Shown: in pieces, positions 37,098 to 46,900 of the stretch | Position numbering within the stretch: position 1 is the first letter of the stretch | How the letters are laid out: each line of letters starts with the position of its first letter | Origin: Stigmatella erecta | GTDB taxonomy: Bacteria > Myxococcota > Myxococcia > Myxococcales > Myxococcaceae | Direction: 5' to 3' | Length of the DNA stretch: 64,000 bases | Assembly: GCF_900111745.1 (NCBI RefSeq) | Contig: NZ_FOIJ01000017.1 | Location: forward strand, 1 to 64,000 | The notes under the pieces: generated by a model | The model's input: only the letters and a program-made list of their open reading frames with translations | Told to the model about the DNA's origin: nothing | Databases searched by the model: none | Made by a program: the position numbers and the translations under genes

Positions 37098-38762
37098 TTA
37101 CGCTGTCGGATTTCCCTCCATCGGCAAGACGACCGACAGGGCCGGGTCCAACCGGCCTTCCTGAAGGTAGGGCGTGGCGATCTCCTCGCGCAGCCGCTCC
37201 AGGGTCACCCCCACCAGCCGGTACAGCTCGGGACGGGCCTCGGCGGCCACGGCGGGCTCCAGCGCGGCCAGCGCGCGCTCGGTGGCGCTGGGGCGCAGGC
37301 GCGGGGCCTGGGCGGGGCCCTCGAAGAGCCGCTCACACAGCTCCACCGTGCGCCCCTGGGGCACGGGCCGGGGGTTCACGTGGCCTTCGAGCACCGCCAT
37401 GGCCACCGTGGCGGCGAAGAGCCGGTCCGCCCCCAGCACCTCCATCGGCACGCCGAAGCGCGCCACCACCTGGTGGGCCGCGCTGGCATCCCCCAGCAGC
37501 CCCTGGAAGAGCACCACCTGGGCCTCCGCCCGGGCGAGCAGCGCCTCGCTGGCGCCCAGCTCCCGGAAGGAGCGGAACGGGACGGGCTCCGCGCCCGGCA
37601 CGCGCAGCGCGCGGCGGGGGCGCTTGAGGCGCAGCGCCTGAAGGGCCGCGGCCTCCTCGGGGAACACCAGCCAGGCGCCGTCCACCTGGGCCCCGGGCTT
37701 CTTGGCCAGCCGGTCCGCCCGGAACTTCAGGGCCAGCGTCAGCGAGAAGCCCATCTGGAAGATGCGCCGCAGCGGCGTCTCGCGCACCACCTCCACGGCG
37801 CGGGCGGGCTGCGCCCCCGTCATGTGCTCCAGCCCCAGCGACAGGTAGCCCCGCACCATCTCGCCCGCGGACCGCATGGCCTCCGGATCTCCCGGATCCG
37901 CCAGCTCCACCACCAGGGCGGCGTTGGCCACCCCGCGCAGCTCGTCCTCGAGGTTCTCCTGCTCCACCACGGTCAGCTCCCGGAAGGCGGCCTCCAGGTA
38001 GTCCACCCACCCCTGGGCGGGCGCGAGCGCCGCCGGCTCGCCCCGCGCGCGCGCGGGGCCCGGGCCCGGGTCCACGCGGCCAAAGAGGCTCAGCGCCTCG
38101 TCGAGCGTGGGGAAGCCCAGATCCTGGAGCCGCGCGGTGCGGAAGCGGTAGGCGGCCTCCTCCAGCTCGCTGGGGATGTCCCAGCGCGTGGCCTCCAGCA
38201 GGCGCACCGACTCGAAGGGGTTCTCGGCGACCAAGTCATTGAGGATCGTCCGCAGCGCCGCCTGCTCCACCCCCTCGACCTTGAACTCGATGAGGTAGCG
38301 CCCCTCGGGCGTCTCCATCGTCACCCCGGGCGGGTTGACGTCCGGGTTCTCCTCCAGATCGTGGACCTGGGTGAACTCGCGCAGCAGGTACTCCAGCACC
38401 TCCAGGTCCACGCCGTGCAGCTTGCGCAGGAACTCCTCGGGCTCATCCCCGCGCGCGGCGCGCAGCCAGGTGAGCACCGCGTGCGGATCGACGCGGTCGC
38501 GCTTCCAGGCGCCCAGGTCCACGAAGGCGCGGAACTGCTCGGGCGAGGCAAGCTGGACCAGCTCGGTGGCGTCCGCCAGCCCTATGTCCTGGATGGTGGA
38601 GAAGAGCAGCTCCACCGGGAGCGAGCGCACCAGGGCCCGCGCCTCGGGGGACTCGATGATGGCATCCAGCCGCTTGCGGGGCGGGAGTTGGGTGAGCTGC
38701 CGGCGCAATCCCTGGAGGGCGAGCTGCGCATCCTTGCCATTTCCCTGCTTGTTCTCAGGCAC
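37098..38762 (-). CDS. DUF6178-like protein
   Basis: 554 residues if started at the GTG at 38762 (GGTAGG upstream); a GTG at 38783 adds seven residues. Soluble, mostly helical, no signal or membrane span. The N-terminal third (QLTQLPPRKRLDAIIESPE, ALVRSLPVELLFSTIQDIGLADATEL) is characteristic of a family I recall as DUF6178, found in delta-proteobacteria and of unknown function. It follows engB at a gap of about 24 nt and probably shares its transcript. Confidence 0.65.
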   Translation of the reverse strand: MPENKQGNGKDAQLALQGLRRQLTQLPPRKRLDAIIESPEARALVRSLPVELLFSTIQDIGLADATELVQLASPEQFRAFVDLGAWKRDRVDPHAVLTWLRAARGDEPEEFLRKLHGVDLEVLEYLLREFTQVHDLEENPDVNPPGVTMETPEGRYLIEFKVEGVEQAALRTILNDLVAENPFESVRLLEATRWDIPSELEEAAYRFRTARLQDLGFPTLDEALSLFGRVDPGPGPARARGEPAALAPAQGWVDYLEAAFRELTVVEQENLEDELRGVANAALVVELADPGDPEAMRSAGEMVRGYLSLGLEHMTGAQPARAVEVVRETPLRRIFQMGFSLTLALKFRADRLAKKPGAQVDGAWLVFPEEAAALQALRLKRPRRALRVPGAEPVPFRSFRELGASEALLARAEAQVVLFQGLLGDASAAHQVVARFGVPMEVLGADRLFAATVAMAVLEGHVNPRPVPQGRTVELCERLFEGPAQAPRLRPSATERALAALEPAVAAEARPELYRLVGVTLERLREEIATPYLQEGRLDPALSVVLPMEGNPTA

Positions 38763-38786
38763 GTCCGCGTGCCTACCACACACGGA

Positions 38787-39407
38787 CTAGAGCCGGGTGG
38801 CCTTCCCGAAGGCGCCCAGGAGGGCGTTCCACACCTCGTCCACCCCCGTCCTGTCCACGGAGGAGAAGGGAATGACGGCCTCCAGCGGCAGGTCGAGCTG
38901 CTGGGCGAGCGCCTGGATGCGCGGCTTGCGGCGGGCCTTGGTGAGCCGGTCGATCTTCGTGGCGACCACGAGCACCCGCCGGTCCTTCTCCTGGAGGTAG
39001 TCGAGCGTCTGGAGATCATCCGGCGTGGGGCCCACCTCCGCGTCGATGATGCTCACCACGACCTCCAGACGGTGCCGCTTGTCGAGGTAGGTGGTGATCA
39101 TCTCGTCCCACTGGACCCGGTCGGCCTTGCTCGCCTTGGCGAAGCCGTAGCCAGGCAGGTCCGCCAGGCGCACCTGGTGCCGGTGGCCATCCCGGTCCAG
39201 CTCCACGTCGAAGAAGTTGAGCGTGCGGGTGCGGCCCGGGGTGTTGGAGACCCGCACCAGCTTCTTGCGGCCGGTCAGGGTGTTGATCATGGACGACTTG
39301 CCCACGTTGGAGCGGCCCACGAAGGCCACCTCCGCGGCGTGCCCGGACGGGTAGCCCTTGGGCTCGGTGGCGGTAATGACGAACTGGGCGTCGATGAGCT
39401 TGATCAC
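38787..39407 (-). CDS. engB: Ribosome-biogenesis GTPase EngB/YsxC
   Basis: 206 residues from a GTG at 39407. G1 GRSNVGKSS, G2 region NTPGRTRTLNFF, G3 DLPGYGFAK, G4 TKIDRL and G5 SSVDRTG are all in order, as in EngB, an essential GTPase for 50S subunit assembly. It begins 4 nt after the stop of the cytochrome gene. Confidence 0.95.
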   Translation of the reverse strand: MIKLIDAQFVITATEPKGYPSGHAAEVAFVGRSNVGKSSMINTLTGRKKLVRVSNTPGRTRTLNFFDVELDRDGHRHQVRLADLPGYGFAKASKADRVQWDEMITTYLDKRHRLEVVVSIIDAEVGPTPDDLQTLDYLQEKDRRVLVVATKIDRLTKARRKPRIQALAQQLDLPLEAVIPFSSVDRTGVDEVWNALLGAFGKATRL

Positions 39408-39411
39408 GCGG

Positions 39412-39903
39412 CTATTTCTTCACGGGCTTGGGCGGGGGCGCCTCGGCGCGCGTCGCCCGGCGGGCCCGCTCGGGGGTCCAATGGTCGATGGCCTTGAGCG
39501 ACTCCACGAAGTTGAACGGCCTCAGGGAGGGCGAGGAGGCGTCATGGCAGGTACGGCACATCTTCTCCGACGGGTCCACCAGCCCCACCAGGCGGGCAAG
39601 CTCCGCGTCCTTCATCACATACTCGGGGGCGTAGTACTGGCCGCCGCCGTGGCACGTCTCGCAGGTGATGTGGGCGGTGGCCTGCGCGGCCTGATCCGGC
39701 GAGTGGCAGGACAGGCAGCGCGCGTCCTTCTTCTGGGACTCGGAGAGCGAGTCGGCGGCCCGGGCGTGTTTGGACTGCTGCCAGGCGTTGTAGGCCTCGG
39801 GGTGGCAGCCCTTGCAGCTCTCGGGGCCAATGAAATCCGCCGCCCAGGCAAAGCCCGGCGTGGCCAGGAGAAAGAGGAGAATCCAGGAGCCAGAGGGCCG
39901 CAT
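39412..39903 (-). CDS. Exported tetraheme cytochrome c
   Basis: 163 residues from the ATG at 39903: a signal peptide ending FAWA, then four CxxCH heme-binding motifs (CKGCH, CLSCH, CETCH, CRTCH), of the NapC/cytochrome c554 type. The arrangement GPESCKGCHPEAYNAWQQSKHARA is common in multiheme cytochromes. It would move electrons in the periplasm. The longer open frame upstream has no signal peptide. Coupled to engB at 4 nt, an unusual pairing. Confidence 0.85.
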   Translation of the reverse strand: MRPSGSWILLFLLATPGFAWAADFIGPESCKGCHPEAYNAWQQSKHARAADSLSESQKKDARCLSCHSPDQAAQATAHITCETCHGGGQYYAPEYVMKDAELARLVGLVDPSEKMCRTCHDASSPSLRPFNFVESLKAIDHWTPERARRATRAEAPPPKPVKK

Positions 39904-40057
39904 CGCCAGCGGAACTAGCAGAGCCCCCCAGACGGAGCAAGGCATCTGGTGGTTGAATGCCTCCCAAACACCATCGTCCCAGGTCAGAAGCTTGAGCCCT
40001 CCCCCGGGAATCCGCTTAAGTGGCCAGGACAACAGGATCGACAGGTAGGAGACCGTG

Positions 40058-40525
40058 ATGCGCACCGCCGTCATCGCCGCTGTTCTCATGACATCCCTCA
40101 CCGCGGCGGCCAAGCCGTGGCAGGGCATCGAGCCTGGGGTATCCAAACGGGACGAGATCGTCCAGAAGTTCGGGGAGCCCTCGCGCATCGTCACCTCCGA
40201 GGGCAAGGAAATCATCGCCTACTTCGGCAAGGAGGCGGTGAAGGGCACCCACCAGGCGCAGTTCCGCGTGGACCCCACCTCCAAGCTCGTCGAGCGCATC
40301 GACGTGTTCCCCGGGCCCGTCATCGACAAGGACACCATCGAGAACAGCTACGGCCCGGCCTGCCCCTCCGGCCCCGCGCCGGCCAGCCCCTGCTACCTCA
40401 AGAAGCTCACGGACGACTTCCGCACCTACTACCTCTACCCGAAGCTGGGCCTGGCCATCTTCTTCAACGAGGACGGCAAGACGGTGCAGTCGTTCATCTT
40501 CACCACGCTGAAGGCGGCGAAGTAG
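40058..40525 (+). CDS. Exported BamE/SmpA-like small protein
   Basis: 155 residues from the ATG at 40058 (GGTAGGAGA upstream; an earlier GTG at 40055 adds one residue). Signal peptide at 1-18 (ending AAA). The mature start GVSKRDEIVQKFGEPSRI has the pattern of BamE/SmpA-fold proteins (G-x-x-x-x-x-V-x-x-x-x-G-x-P). The middle has two cysteines (ACPSGPAPASPC). No lipobox. Function not known; it is followed after 9 nt by coaE. Confidence 0.6.
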   Translation: MRTAVIAAVLMTSLTAAAKPWQGIEPGVSKRDEIVQKFGEPSRIVTSEGKEIIAYFGKEAVKGTHQAQFRVDPTSKLVERIDVFPGPVIDKDTIENSYGPACPSGPAPASPCYLKKLTDDFRTYYLYPKLGLAIFFNEDGKTVQSFIFTTLKAAK

Positions 40526-40534
40526 GCCGCCCCC

Positions 40535-41131
40535 GTGCGCATCTACGGCCTGACGGGAGGCATCGCCTCCGGCAAGAGCACCGTGAGCCAGATGCTGCGG
40601 GAGCTGGGGGCGCACGTGCTCGACGCGGACGCCATCGCCCGCGAGGTGGTGGAGCCGGGCACCCTGGGCCTCGCCGAGGTGGGCGCCCGCTTCCCCGGCG
40701 TCATCGGCCCGGACGGGCGCCTGGACCGGGCGAAGCTGGGCGCCCGCGTCTTCGCGGACCCCGCCGAGCGCGCCGCGCTCAACGCCCTGCTCCACCCGCG
40801 CATCCGCGAGGCCTTCCTGGAGAAGACCCAGGCCCTGGCCGCGCAGGGCGTGGCGCGCGTCCTCTATGACGCCCCCCTGCTCATCGAGAACGGGCTGCAC
40901 GTGGGCCTGGACGGGGTGGTGCTGGTGTGGGTGCCCCGGGACCTCCAGAAGGCCCGGCTGAAGGCCCGGGACGGGCTGGAGGACACAGGGGCCGAGGCCC
41001 GGCTGGCCGCCCAGCTCCCCCTGGACGCCAAGCGGGAGCACGCCACCTGGATCATCGACAACACCGGGGACCGGGAGGCCACGCGGGCCCAGGTGCAGGA
41101 AGTCTGGCGCGCACTGCTCGCGCGCGGCTGA
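40535..41131 (+). CDS. coaE: Dephospho-CoA kinase
   Basis: 198 residues from a GTG at 40535. P-loop GGIASGKST at 8-16, ADAIAREVVEPG for substrate binding near 35, and the lid region with PLLIENGLH follow CoaE. It phosphorylates dephospho-CoA at the 3'-OH in the last step of coenzyme A synthesis. The SDR gene starts 23 nt downstream. Confidence 0.94.
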   Translation: MRIYGLTGGIASGKSTVSQMLRELGAHVLDADAIAREVVEPGTLGLAEVGARFPGVIGPDGRLDRAKLGARVFADPAERAALNALLHPRIREAFLEKTQALAAQGVARVLYDAPLLIENGLHVGLDGVVLVWVPRDLQKARLKARDGLEDTGAEARLAAQLPLDAKREHATWIIDNTGDREATRAQVQEVWRALLARG

Positions 41132-41154
41132 GCGCCGGGTATGCTCCGCCTCCC

Positions 41155-42315
41155 ATGAGCAACCAGCGGAAGAAGCAGGGCCCCGGCACGTACTTCGTCA
41201 CCGGCTACCCGGGATTCATCGGCAAGCGCCTGGTGGAGCACATCGCGCGCGAGGATCCCCAGGGCCACATCTACGCCCTGGTGCAGCCCAAGTTCCTCAA
41301 GGAGGCCCAGAAGCTCGCCGCCCACGTGAAGGGCGCCACCCTGGAGCTGATCACCGGGGACATCGTGGACATGCACCTGGGGCTGTCGGGCGAGGAGTAC
41401 CAGCGGCTGTGCGAGCGGGTGACGGACATCTTCCACCTGGCGGCCGTCGCCCAGCTCAACGCCCCCAAGGAGACGAGCTGGCGGGTGAACGTGGACGGCA
41501 CGCGCAACATGCTGGAGCTGGCGCGCGACTGCGAGCACCTGCGCCGCTTCAACACCTTCTCCAGCTGCTACGTGTCCGGGGACCGGCTGGGCGTCATCGC
41601 CGAGGACGAGCTGGACGCGGGCCAGGGCTTCCGCAACCCCTACGAGGAGTCCAAGTTCCACGCCGAGAAGCTCGTCCAGCGCGCCAGCGCCACCCTGCCC
41701 ACCACCATCTTCCGCCCCTGCTCGGTGGTGGGGGACTCGCGCACCGGCGAGATCGACCGCTTCGAGGGGCCCTACTACCTGGGCGTCCTGCTCGTCACCT
41801 CGCCGCTGGTGGCCCCCCTGCCCCTGCCGGGCAACGGCGTGGCGCCGCTCAACGTGGTGCCGGTGGACTACGTGGTCGCCGCCGTGTGGCACATCTCCAG
41901 GGATCCCCGGGGCGTGGGCCGCACCTTCCACCTGGTGGACCCCAACCCCATGAGCGCCCGCCGCGTGTACGAGCGCATCGCGGAGAAGTCGAACCGGAAG
42001 CTGCCCCGCTTCCAGCTGCCCGCCCGGGCGGCGGACGTGGTGCTGCGCCTGCCCGTGCTGGAGAAGCTGGCCCGGCCCCAGCGCGCCGCCCTGAGCTACG
42101 TCAACCACCTGGTCATCTACAACACGCACAACACGCTGGAGCTGCTGGACGGCACGGGCATCCGCTGCCCGCCCCTGGCCACCTACCTGGACCAGCTCGT
42201 GGCGTATGTCCGCGAGCAGTACCGCAAGCGCCAGGAGAGCGCCGAGGTGGAGGATCCATTGGATCATTCTTCCTCTCCTGGAAGCGACACCCCGGACACC
42301 CTGCCGTCCCGCTAG
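41155..42315 (+). CDS. Extended SDR / NAD(P)-dependent reductase or epimerase
   Basis: 386 residues from the ATG at 41155. Rossmann motif TGYPGFIGKRL at 16-26; catalytic Tyr-x3-Lys in NPYEESKFHAEKL near 162. The overall pattern (long chain, a male-sterility/thioester-reductase-like arrangement) suggests an acyl-carrier or polyketide-linked reductase, but an epimerase cannot be excluded. It lacks a visible carrier or AMP-ligase domain. Confidence 0.76.
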   Translation: MSNQRKKQGPGTYFVTGYPGFIGKRLVEHIAREDPQGHIYALVQPKFLKEAQKLAAHVKGATLELITGDIVDMHLGLSGEEYQRLCERVTDIFHLAAVAQLNAPKETSWRVNVDGTRNMLELARDCEHLRRFNTFSSCYVSGDRLGVIAEDELDAGQGFRNPYEESKFHAEKLVQRASATLPTTIFRPCSVVGDSRTGEIDRFEGPYYLGVLLVTSPLVAPLPLPGNGVAPLNVVPVDYVVAAVWHISRDPRGVGRTFHLVDPNPMSARRVYERIAEKSNRKLPRFQLPARAADVVLRLPVLEKLARPQRAALSYVNHLVIYNTHNTLELLDGTGIRCPPLATYLDQLVAYVREQYRKRQESAEVEDPLDHSSSPGSDTPDTLPSR

Positions 42316-42391
42316 CGCGGCGGGGCCGAACGGGCGCATCCTCCCGGAAGGGTCCGTCTTTTTACGGCCCTGTCTCCGAGGAGGGTTCCCG

Positions 42392-43738
42392 ATGCGCCTG
42401 CGGACACTGTCGTGGCTGGGGCTGTGGCTCGTCTGCCTGGCCAGCACCAGCGCCTGGGCCGCCAACACCAAGCCCGTGGCCGCCATCACTGGCCCCACCA
42501 GCGTGCCCGAGGGAACCAACCCGGTGACGCTCGACGGCAGCGGCTCGGCGGATGCGGACGGCGACCCCCTCACCCACGCGTGGCGCCAGACGGTGGGCCC
42601 CACGGTGGCCCTCAGCAGCACCACCGCCGTGAAGCCCACTTTCCCGGCGCCCGCGGTCAGCTCGAACGTCGAGCTCACCTTCGAGCTGGTGGTCAACGAT
42701 GGCACCGTGAACAGCGAGCCGGTGACCTTCACGGTGACGGTGACGAACGTGGACCTGTCGCTCATCGCCCACGCGGGCGATGACCAGACGGTGAACACCG
42801 GCGACACGGTGACGCTTCAGGGCTCGGCGAGCAACGCCGGGACGGACACCGTCACCTATACCTGGTCAGAGCTGGATCCGGATCCGGCGGCCCCCATCCA
42901 GCTGACCGGCGCGGGCACGGCCACGCCGGTCTTCCAGGCGCCGGAGGTGACGGACGCGCCCCGGCGCACGCTGACCTTCGTGCTCGTGGTCAGCGCCGGC
43001 GGACGCATCAGCGCGCCGGACACCGTGAAGGTCACCGTCAACCGGCCCAACCGGCACCCCGTGGGCAAGGCGCCCGCGAACCTCGAGGAGAAGGAGGACA
43101 CCGCGGTGATTCTCGATGCCAGCGAGAGCTCGGATCCGGATGGGGACACGCTGACCTACCAGTGGACCCAGACGGGCGGCCCCCTCGTGGAGCTGAAGGA
43201 CGCGAAGACGGCCAAGCTGTCGTTCAAGACGCCCCGGGTCTTCTCCAAGACGCTGCTGACCTTCACGCTGGTGGTCAAGGACACGGCGGACGCGGCCTCG
43301 GTCCCCGTTCCCGTCACCGTCACCGTGCTCCACGTCAACAAGCCGCCCGTGGCCCACCCGCGCAAGCTGCCCTCGGAGCTCGCCCCCACCAGCATCACCC
43401 TGGATGGCTCCACCTCCACGGACCCGGACGGGGACACGCTGACGTACAAGTGGCAGCAGGTGCTGGGCTCCCAGGTCACCCTCCCCTCCGACACGGCCCC
43501 CACCGTCACCTTCGAGGTGCCCAAGACGGCCTTCGCCGTGCAGATTCAATTCAAGCTCACCGTCACCGATCCCTCCGGGGCCTCGAACTCGGACGTGGTG
43601 GACGTGCTGGTGCTCGCCGACGCGGAGAACGAGCCCGCCGGCTGCGCCAGCACGCACGGGGGCGCTGGAGCGGGGGCGCTGCTCGCGGGGCTGGCCTTCG
43701 TCCTGTGGCCGCGCCGCCGACGCCTGCCCGCCTCCTGA
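42392..43738 (+). CDS. PKD-repeat surface protein with MYXO-CTERM-like tail
   Basis: 448 residues. Signal peptide 1-23 (ending AWA), then four PKD/Ig-like repeats of about 90-100 residues, each with DGSGSADADGDPLTHAWRQT or a similar SxDPDGDxLTYxW motif. The C-terminus GCASTHGGAGAGALLAGL-like span and RRRR tail match MYXO-CTERM, a sorting signal processed by myxosortase. The repeats are closely similar to those at the C-terminus of the M36 protease encoded next. GAGGAGGG upstream of the ATG. Confidence 0.83.
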   Translation: MRLRTLSWLGLWLVCLASTSAWAANTKPVAAITGPTSVPEGTNPVTLDGSGSADADGDPLTHAWRQTVGPTVALSSTTAVKPTFPAPAVSSNVELTFELVVNDGTVNSEPVTFTVTVTNVDLSLIAHAGDDQTVNTGDTVTLQGSASNAGTDTVTYTWSELDPDPAAPIQLTGAGTATPVFQAPEVTDAPRRTLTFVLVVSAGGRISAPDTVKVTVNRPNRHPVGKAPANLEEKEDTAVILDASESSDPDGDTLTYQWTQTGGPLVELKDAKTAKLSFKTPRVFSKTLLTFTLVVKDTADAASVPVPVTVTVLHVNKPPVAHPRKLPSELAPTSITLDGSTSTDPDGDTLTYKWQQVLGSQVTLPSDTAPTVTFEVPKTAFAVQIQFKLTVTDPSGASNSDVVDVLVLADAENEPAGCASTHGGAGAGALLAGLAFVLWPRRRRLPAS

Positions 43739-43972
43739 GCCCTCTCTAGTTACGGGGATTGCACACAAAGCCTGCCTGGCGTTGCTTTGGCCTTGACAGG
43801 CTCTCAAAAACGCCGGGGGGGCCCTTTTATCGGTTTCGTGTCCTGGGTAGCATTCGCGTGCGTCCGGAGTGCAGCGCTTGCGGATCCTCATTGACAGCAG
43901 GGACCCGGGGGTCCTCGCGCACCTGACGCACGCCGTGCCTTCCGATCCCCCGCTGTTCCCCGAAGGACCCGT

Positions 43973-46900
43973 ATGCGATTGCGGAAACAGGTATTGACCG
44001 GTCTGTTGCTCGTGCCCCTCGCCAGCCCCGCCACCTGGGCGAAGGAGGGCGCTCCCTCGGACGCCTTCCTCGCGCAGCGGCCGGAAAGGACCCTGTCCGT
44101 CACGCAGGCGGCGATCGAGGCCCGGGGCCTCCACATCGCGCACACGGAGGACCGGCTGGGCGTGCCCACCGTCCTGTGGAACACCCGGCTCGACTCGGAC
44201 CGGGGCACCCGCGCCTTCGCGAACCAGAGCCCCGAGGCGGCCGCCCGCGCGCACCTGGCCCGCGCCGCCGACATCTACCGGCTGGAGCGGGGAGACATCT
44301 CCTCGGCCGTGCTCCACTCCATCCACCAGCCCGCCCTGGGGCCCGTGGTGGTCCGCTTCACCCAGAAGGTGGAGGGCATCGAGGTCTTCCGCAGCGGCTT
44401 CAATGTCGCGATGACGCGCGACAACACCCTGGTCGCCATCACCGGTTACATGGCGCCCCACGAGGCCACCGCCGCCCGCCGCCGCATGGTGGGCACGGAC
44501 TTCGCGCTCGGGGCTCCGGAGGCCGTCGCGCGCGCCTTCAAGGACCTGACGGACACGGCCCTCAGCGGCCGCTCGCTGGTGAATGCCGGCAGCCAGGGTG
44601 AGTTCGTCCACTTCACCTTCGAGCCGGGGGTGGCCACCGTGCTGCCCCACGCGATGGCGGTGCCCGCCCGGGCCAAGAAGGTCTACTTCCTGATGCAGGA
44701 CGGCCTGGTGCCCGCCTGGTACGTGGAGCTGAACGTCGGCGCCAAGGGCAGCAGCGACTCGGACTACCACTCCTTCGTGGTCTCCGCGGCGGACGGCCGA
44801 CAGCTGTTCCGCAACAACCTGACGGTGGAGGACTCCTACTCCTACCGGGTGTGGGCGGAGCCCTCCTCGTTCATCCCCTACGACGGCCCCCAGGGCAACG
44901 ACGCCACCCCGCACCCCACGGGCACGCCGAACTCCTACCAGCAGCCGTTCGTCTCCCCCAACCTCCTCACCCTGCAGAACGTGCCCTTCAGCCGCAATGA
45001 TCCGTGGCTGCCGCCGGGCGCCACGCAGACGACGGGCAACAACGTCGAGGCCTACGCGGACCTGCTGGCCCCGGACGGCTTTCAGCCGGGCACGGACCTG
45101 CGCGCGGACACCACGGCGCCGGGCGTCTTCGACTACACCTACGACGTCACCCAGGCCCCGGGCTCCAGCGCCATCCAGCGCAAGGCGGCCGTGGCGCACC
45201 TGTTCTACCTGAACAACTTCCTGCACGACTGGTACTACGACTCCGGCTTCGACGAGGCCTCGGGCAACGCGCAGCTGGCCAACTACGGCCGCGGCGGCCT
45301 GGAAGGCGACAGCCTCAAGGCCGAGGCCCAGGACTACAGCGGCCGCAACAACGCCAACATGTCCACGCCGGCCGACGGCGCCCGGCCCCGCATGCAGATG
45401 TACGTCTTCGACGGCGTGCCCAACGTCCGGGTGACGGCCCCGGCCAGCGTCGCGGGCACCCTCGACGCGGGCAGCGCCGCCTGGGGCAAGCTGTCCTACG
45501 ATCTCACCGGCGAGCTGCTCGTCCCCAACCCCACGGGCATCACCGAGGGCTGCGACCCGTTCCCGGCCAACGCCTTCCCGGGGAAGATCGTCCTGCTGGA
45601 CCGCGGCACCTGCAACTACACGGTCAAGGCGATCAACGCCCAGAACGCGGGCGCCATCGGCATCCTCGTGGCCAACAACGTGGAGGCCCTGGCGGCGCTG
45701 GCGCTCGGCGGCGCGGATCCCGCCGTCACCCTGGCCGCGGTGGGCATCACCCAGGCGGCGGGCAACGCGCTGAAGAACGAGGTGAAGAACAACGGCAGCA
45801 CCGTCACGGTGAAGCTCCAGAAGCTGGCGGAGTTCGACCGCGACGGCACCATCGACAACGCCATCGTGGCGCACGAGTGGGGCCACTACATCAGCAACCG
45901 CCTCGTCGGAAACGCCAACGGCCTGACGAACAACCAGGGCCGCGCCATGGGCGAGGGCTGGGCGGACTTCCACGCCATGCTGATGACCGTGCGTGACGAG
46001 GACCGCACCCGGGCAGGCAACAGCTCCTTCCAGGGCGTCTACGCCATGGCGGGCTACACGCAGAGCGGCGGCGCGAACAACGGCTACTACTTCGGCATCC
46101 GCCGCCTGCCGTACTCGACGGACTTCAACAAGAACGCCCTCACCTACCGGCACTTCGCCACGGGCTCGCCGCTGCCCACCACCCACCCCATCAGCGCCAG
46201 CTCCCTGGCGGGCCTGGGCAACTCCCAGGTGCACGCCGGCGGCGAGGTGTGGTCCTCGATGCTGTGGGAGTGCTACGCCTCGCTGCTCAACGCGTACCCC
46301 TTCCAGGAGGCCCAGGACCGGATGAAGTCCTACCTGCTGGCCGCCTACAAGATGACCCCCAACGCCCCCACCCTGCTGGAGGCCCGGGACGCGGTGCTCG
46401 CCGCAGCCGCCGCGGCGGATCCGGCCGACTACGCCCGGTTCCGCTCGGCCTTCGCCAAGCGCGGCGCGGGCGTGGGCGCCAAGGCCGCCGACCGGGGCGC
46501 CGTGGACCACGTGGGCGTGGTGGAGAGCTTCGCGTCGGGTAACAACCTGGAAGTGGTCAGCATCCGCCTGGACGACAGCGGCACCGGGTGCGACCGCGAT
46601 GGGGTGCTGGACGTGGGCGAGACGGGCCTGCTCCACGTCACCGTGAAGAACACGAGCACCACGGCCCTGTCCTCCTTCACCGGCACCGTGGCGGCCAGTG
46701 GCGCCACCGCGGCCCTCACCTTCCCCTCGGGCAACACGCTCAGCTTCCCGTCCCTGCAGCCCTCCGCCACGGTGACGCGCACGGTCCAGATCAAACTCGA
46801 CAGCGTGACGCCCGGCACCGAGCCGCGCGCGGGGCTCACCGTCACCTTCAACGAGCCCTCGATCCCGGAGGCGGCCAAGACGGCGAAGTTCAACGGCCGC

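Noticed and set aside
43739-43972. TTGACA at 43793 as a sigma-70 promoter and a c-di-GMP riboswitch-like stretch near 43765
   Set aside because: No -10 element at a workable distance (the nearest AT-rich hexamer is 26 nt away), and the riboswitch core is not present.
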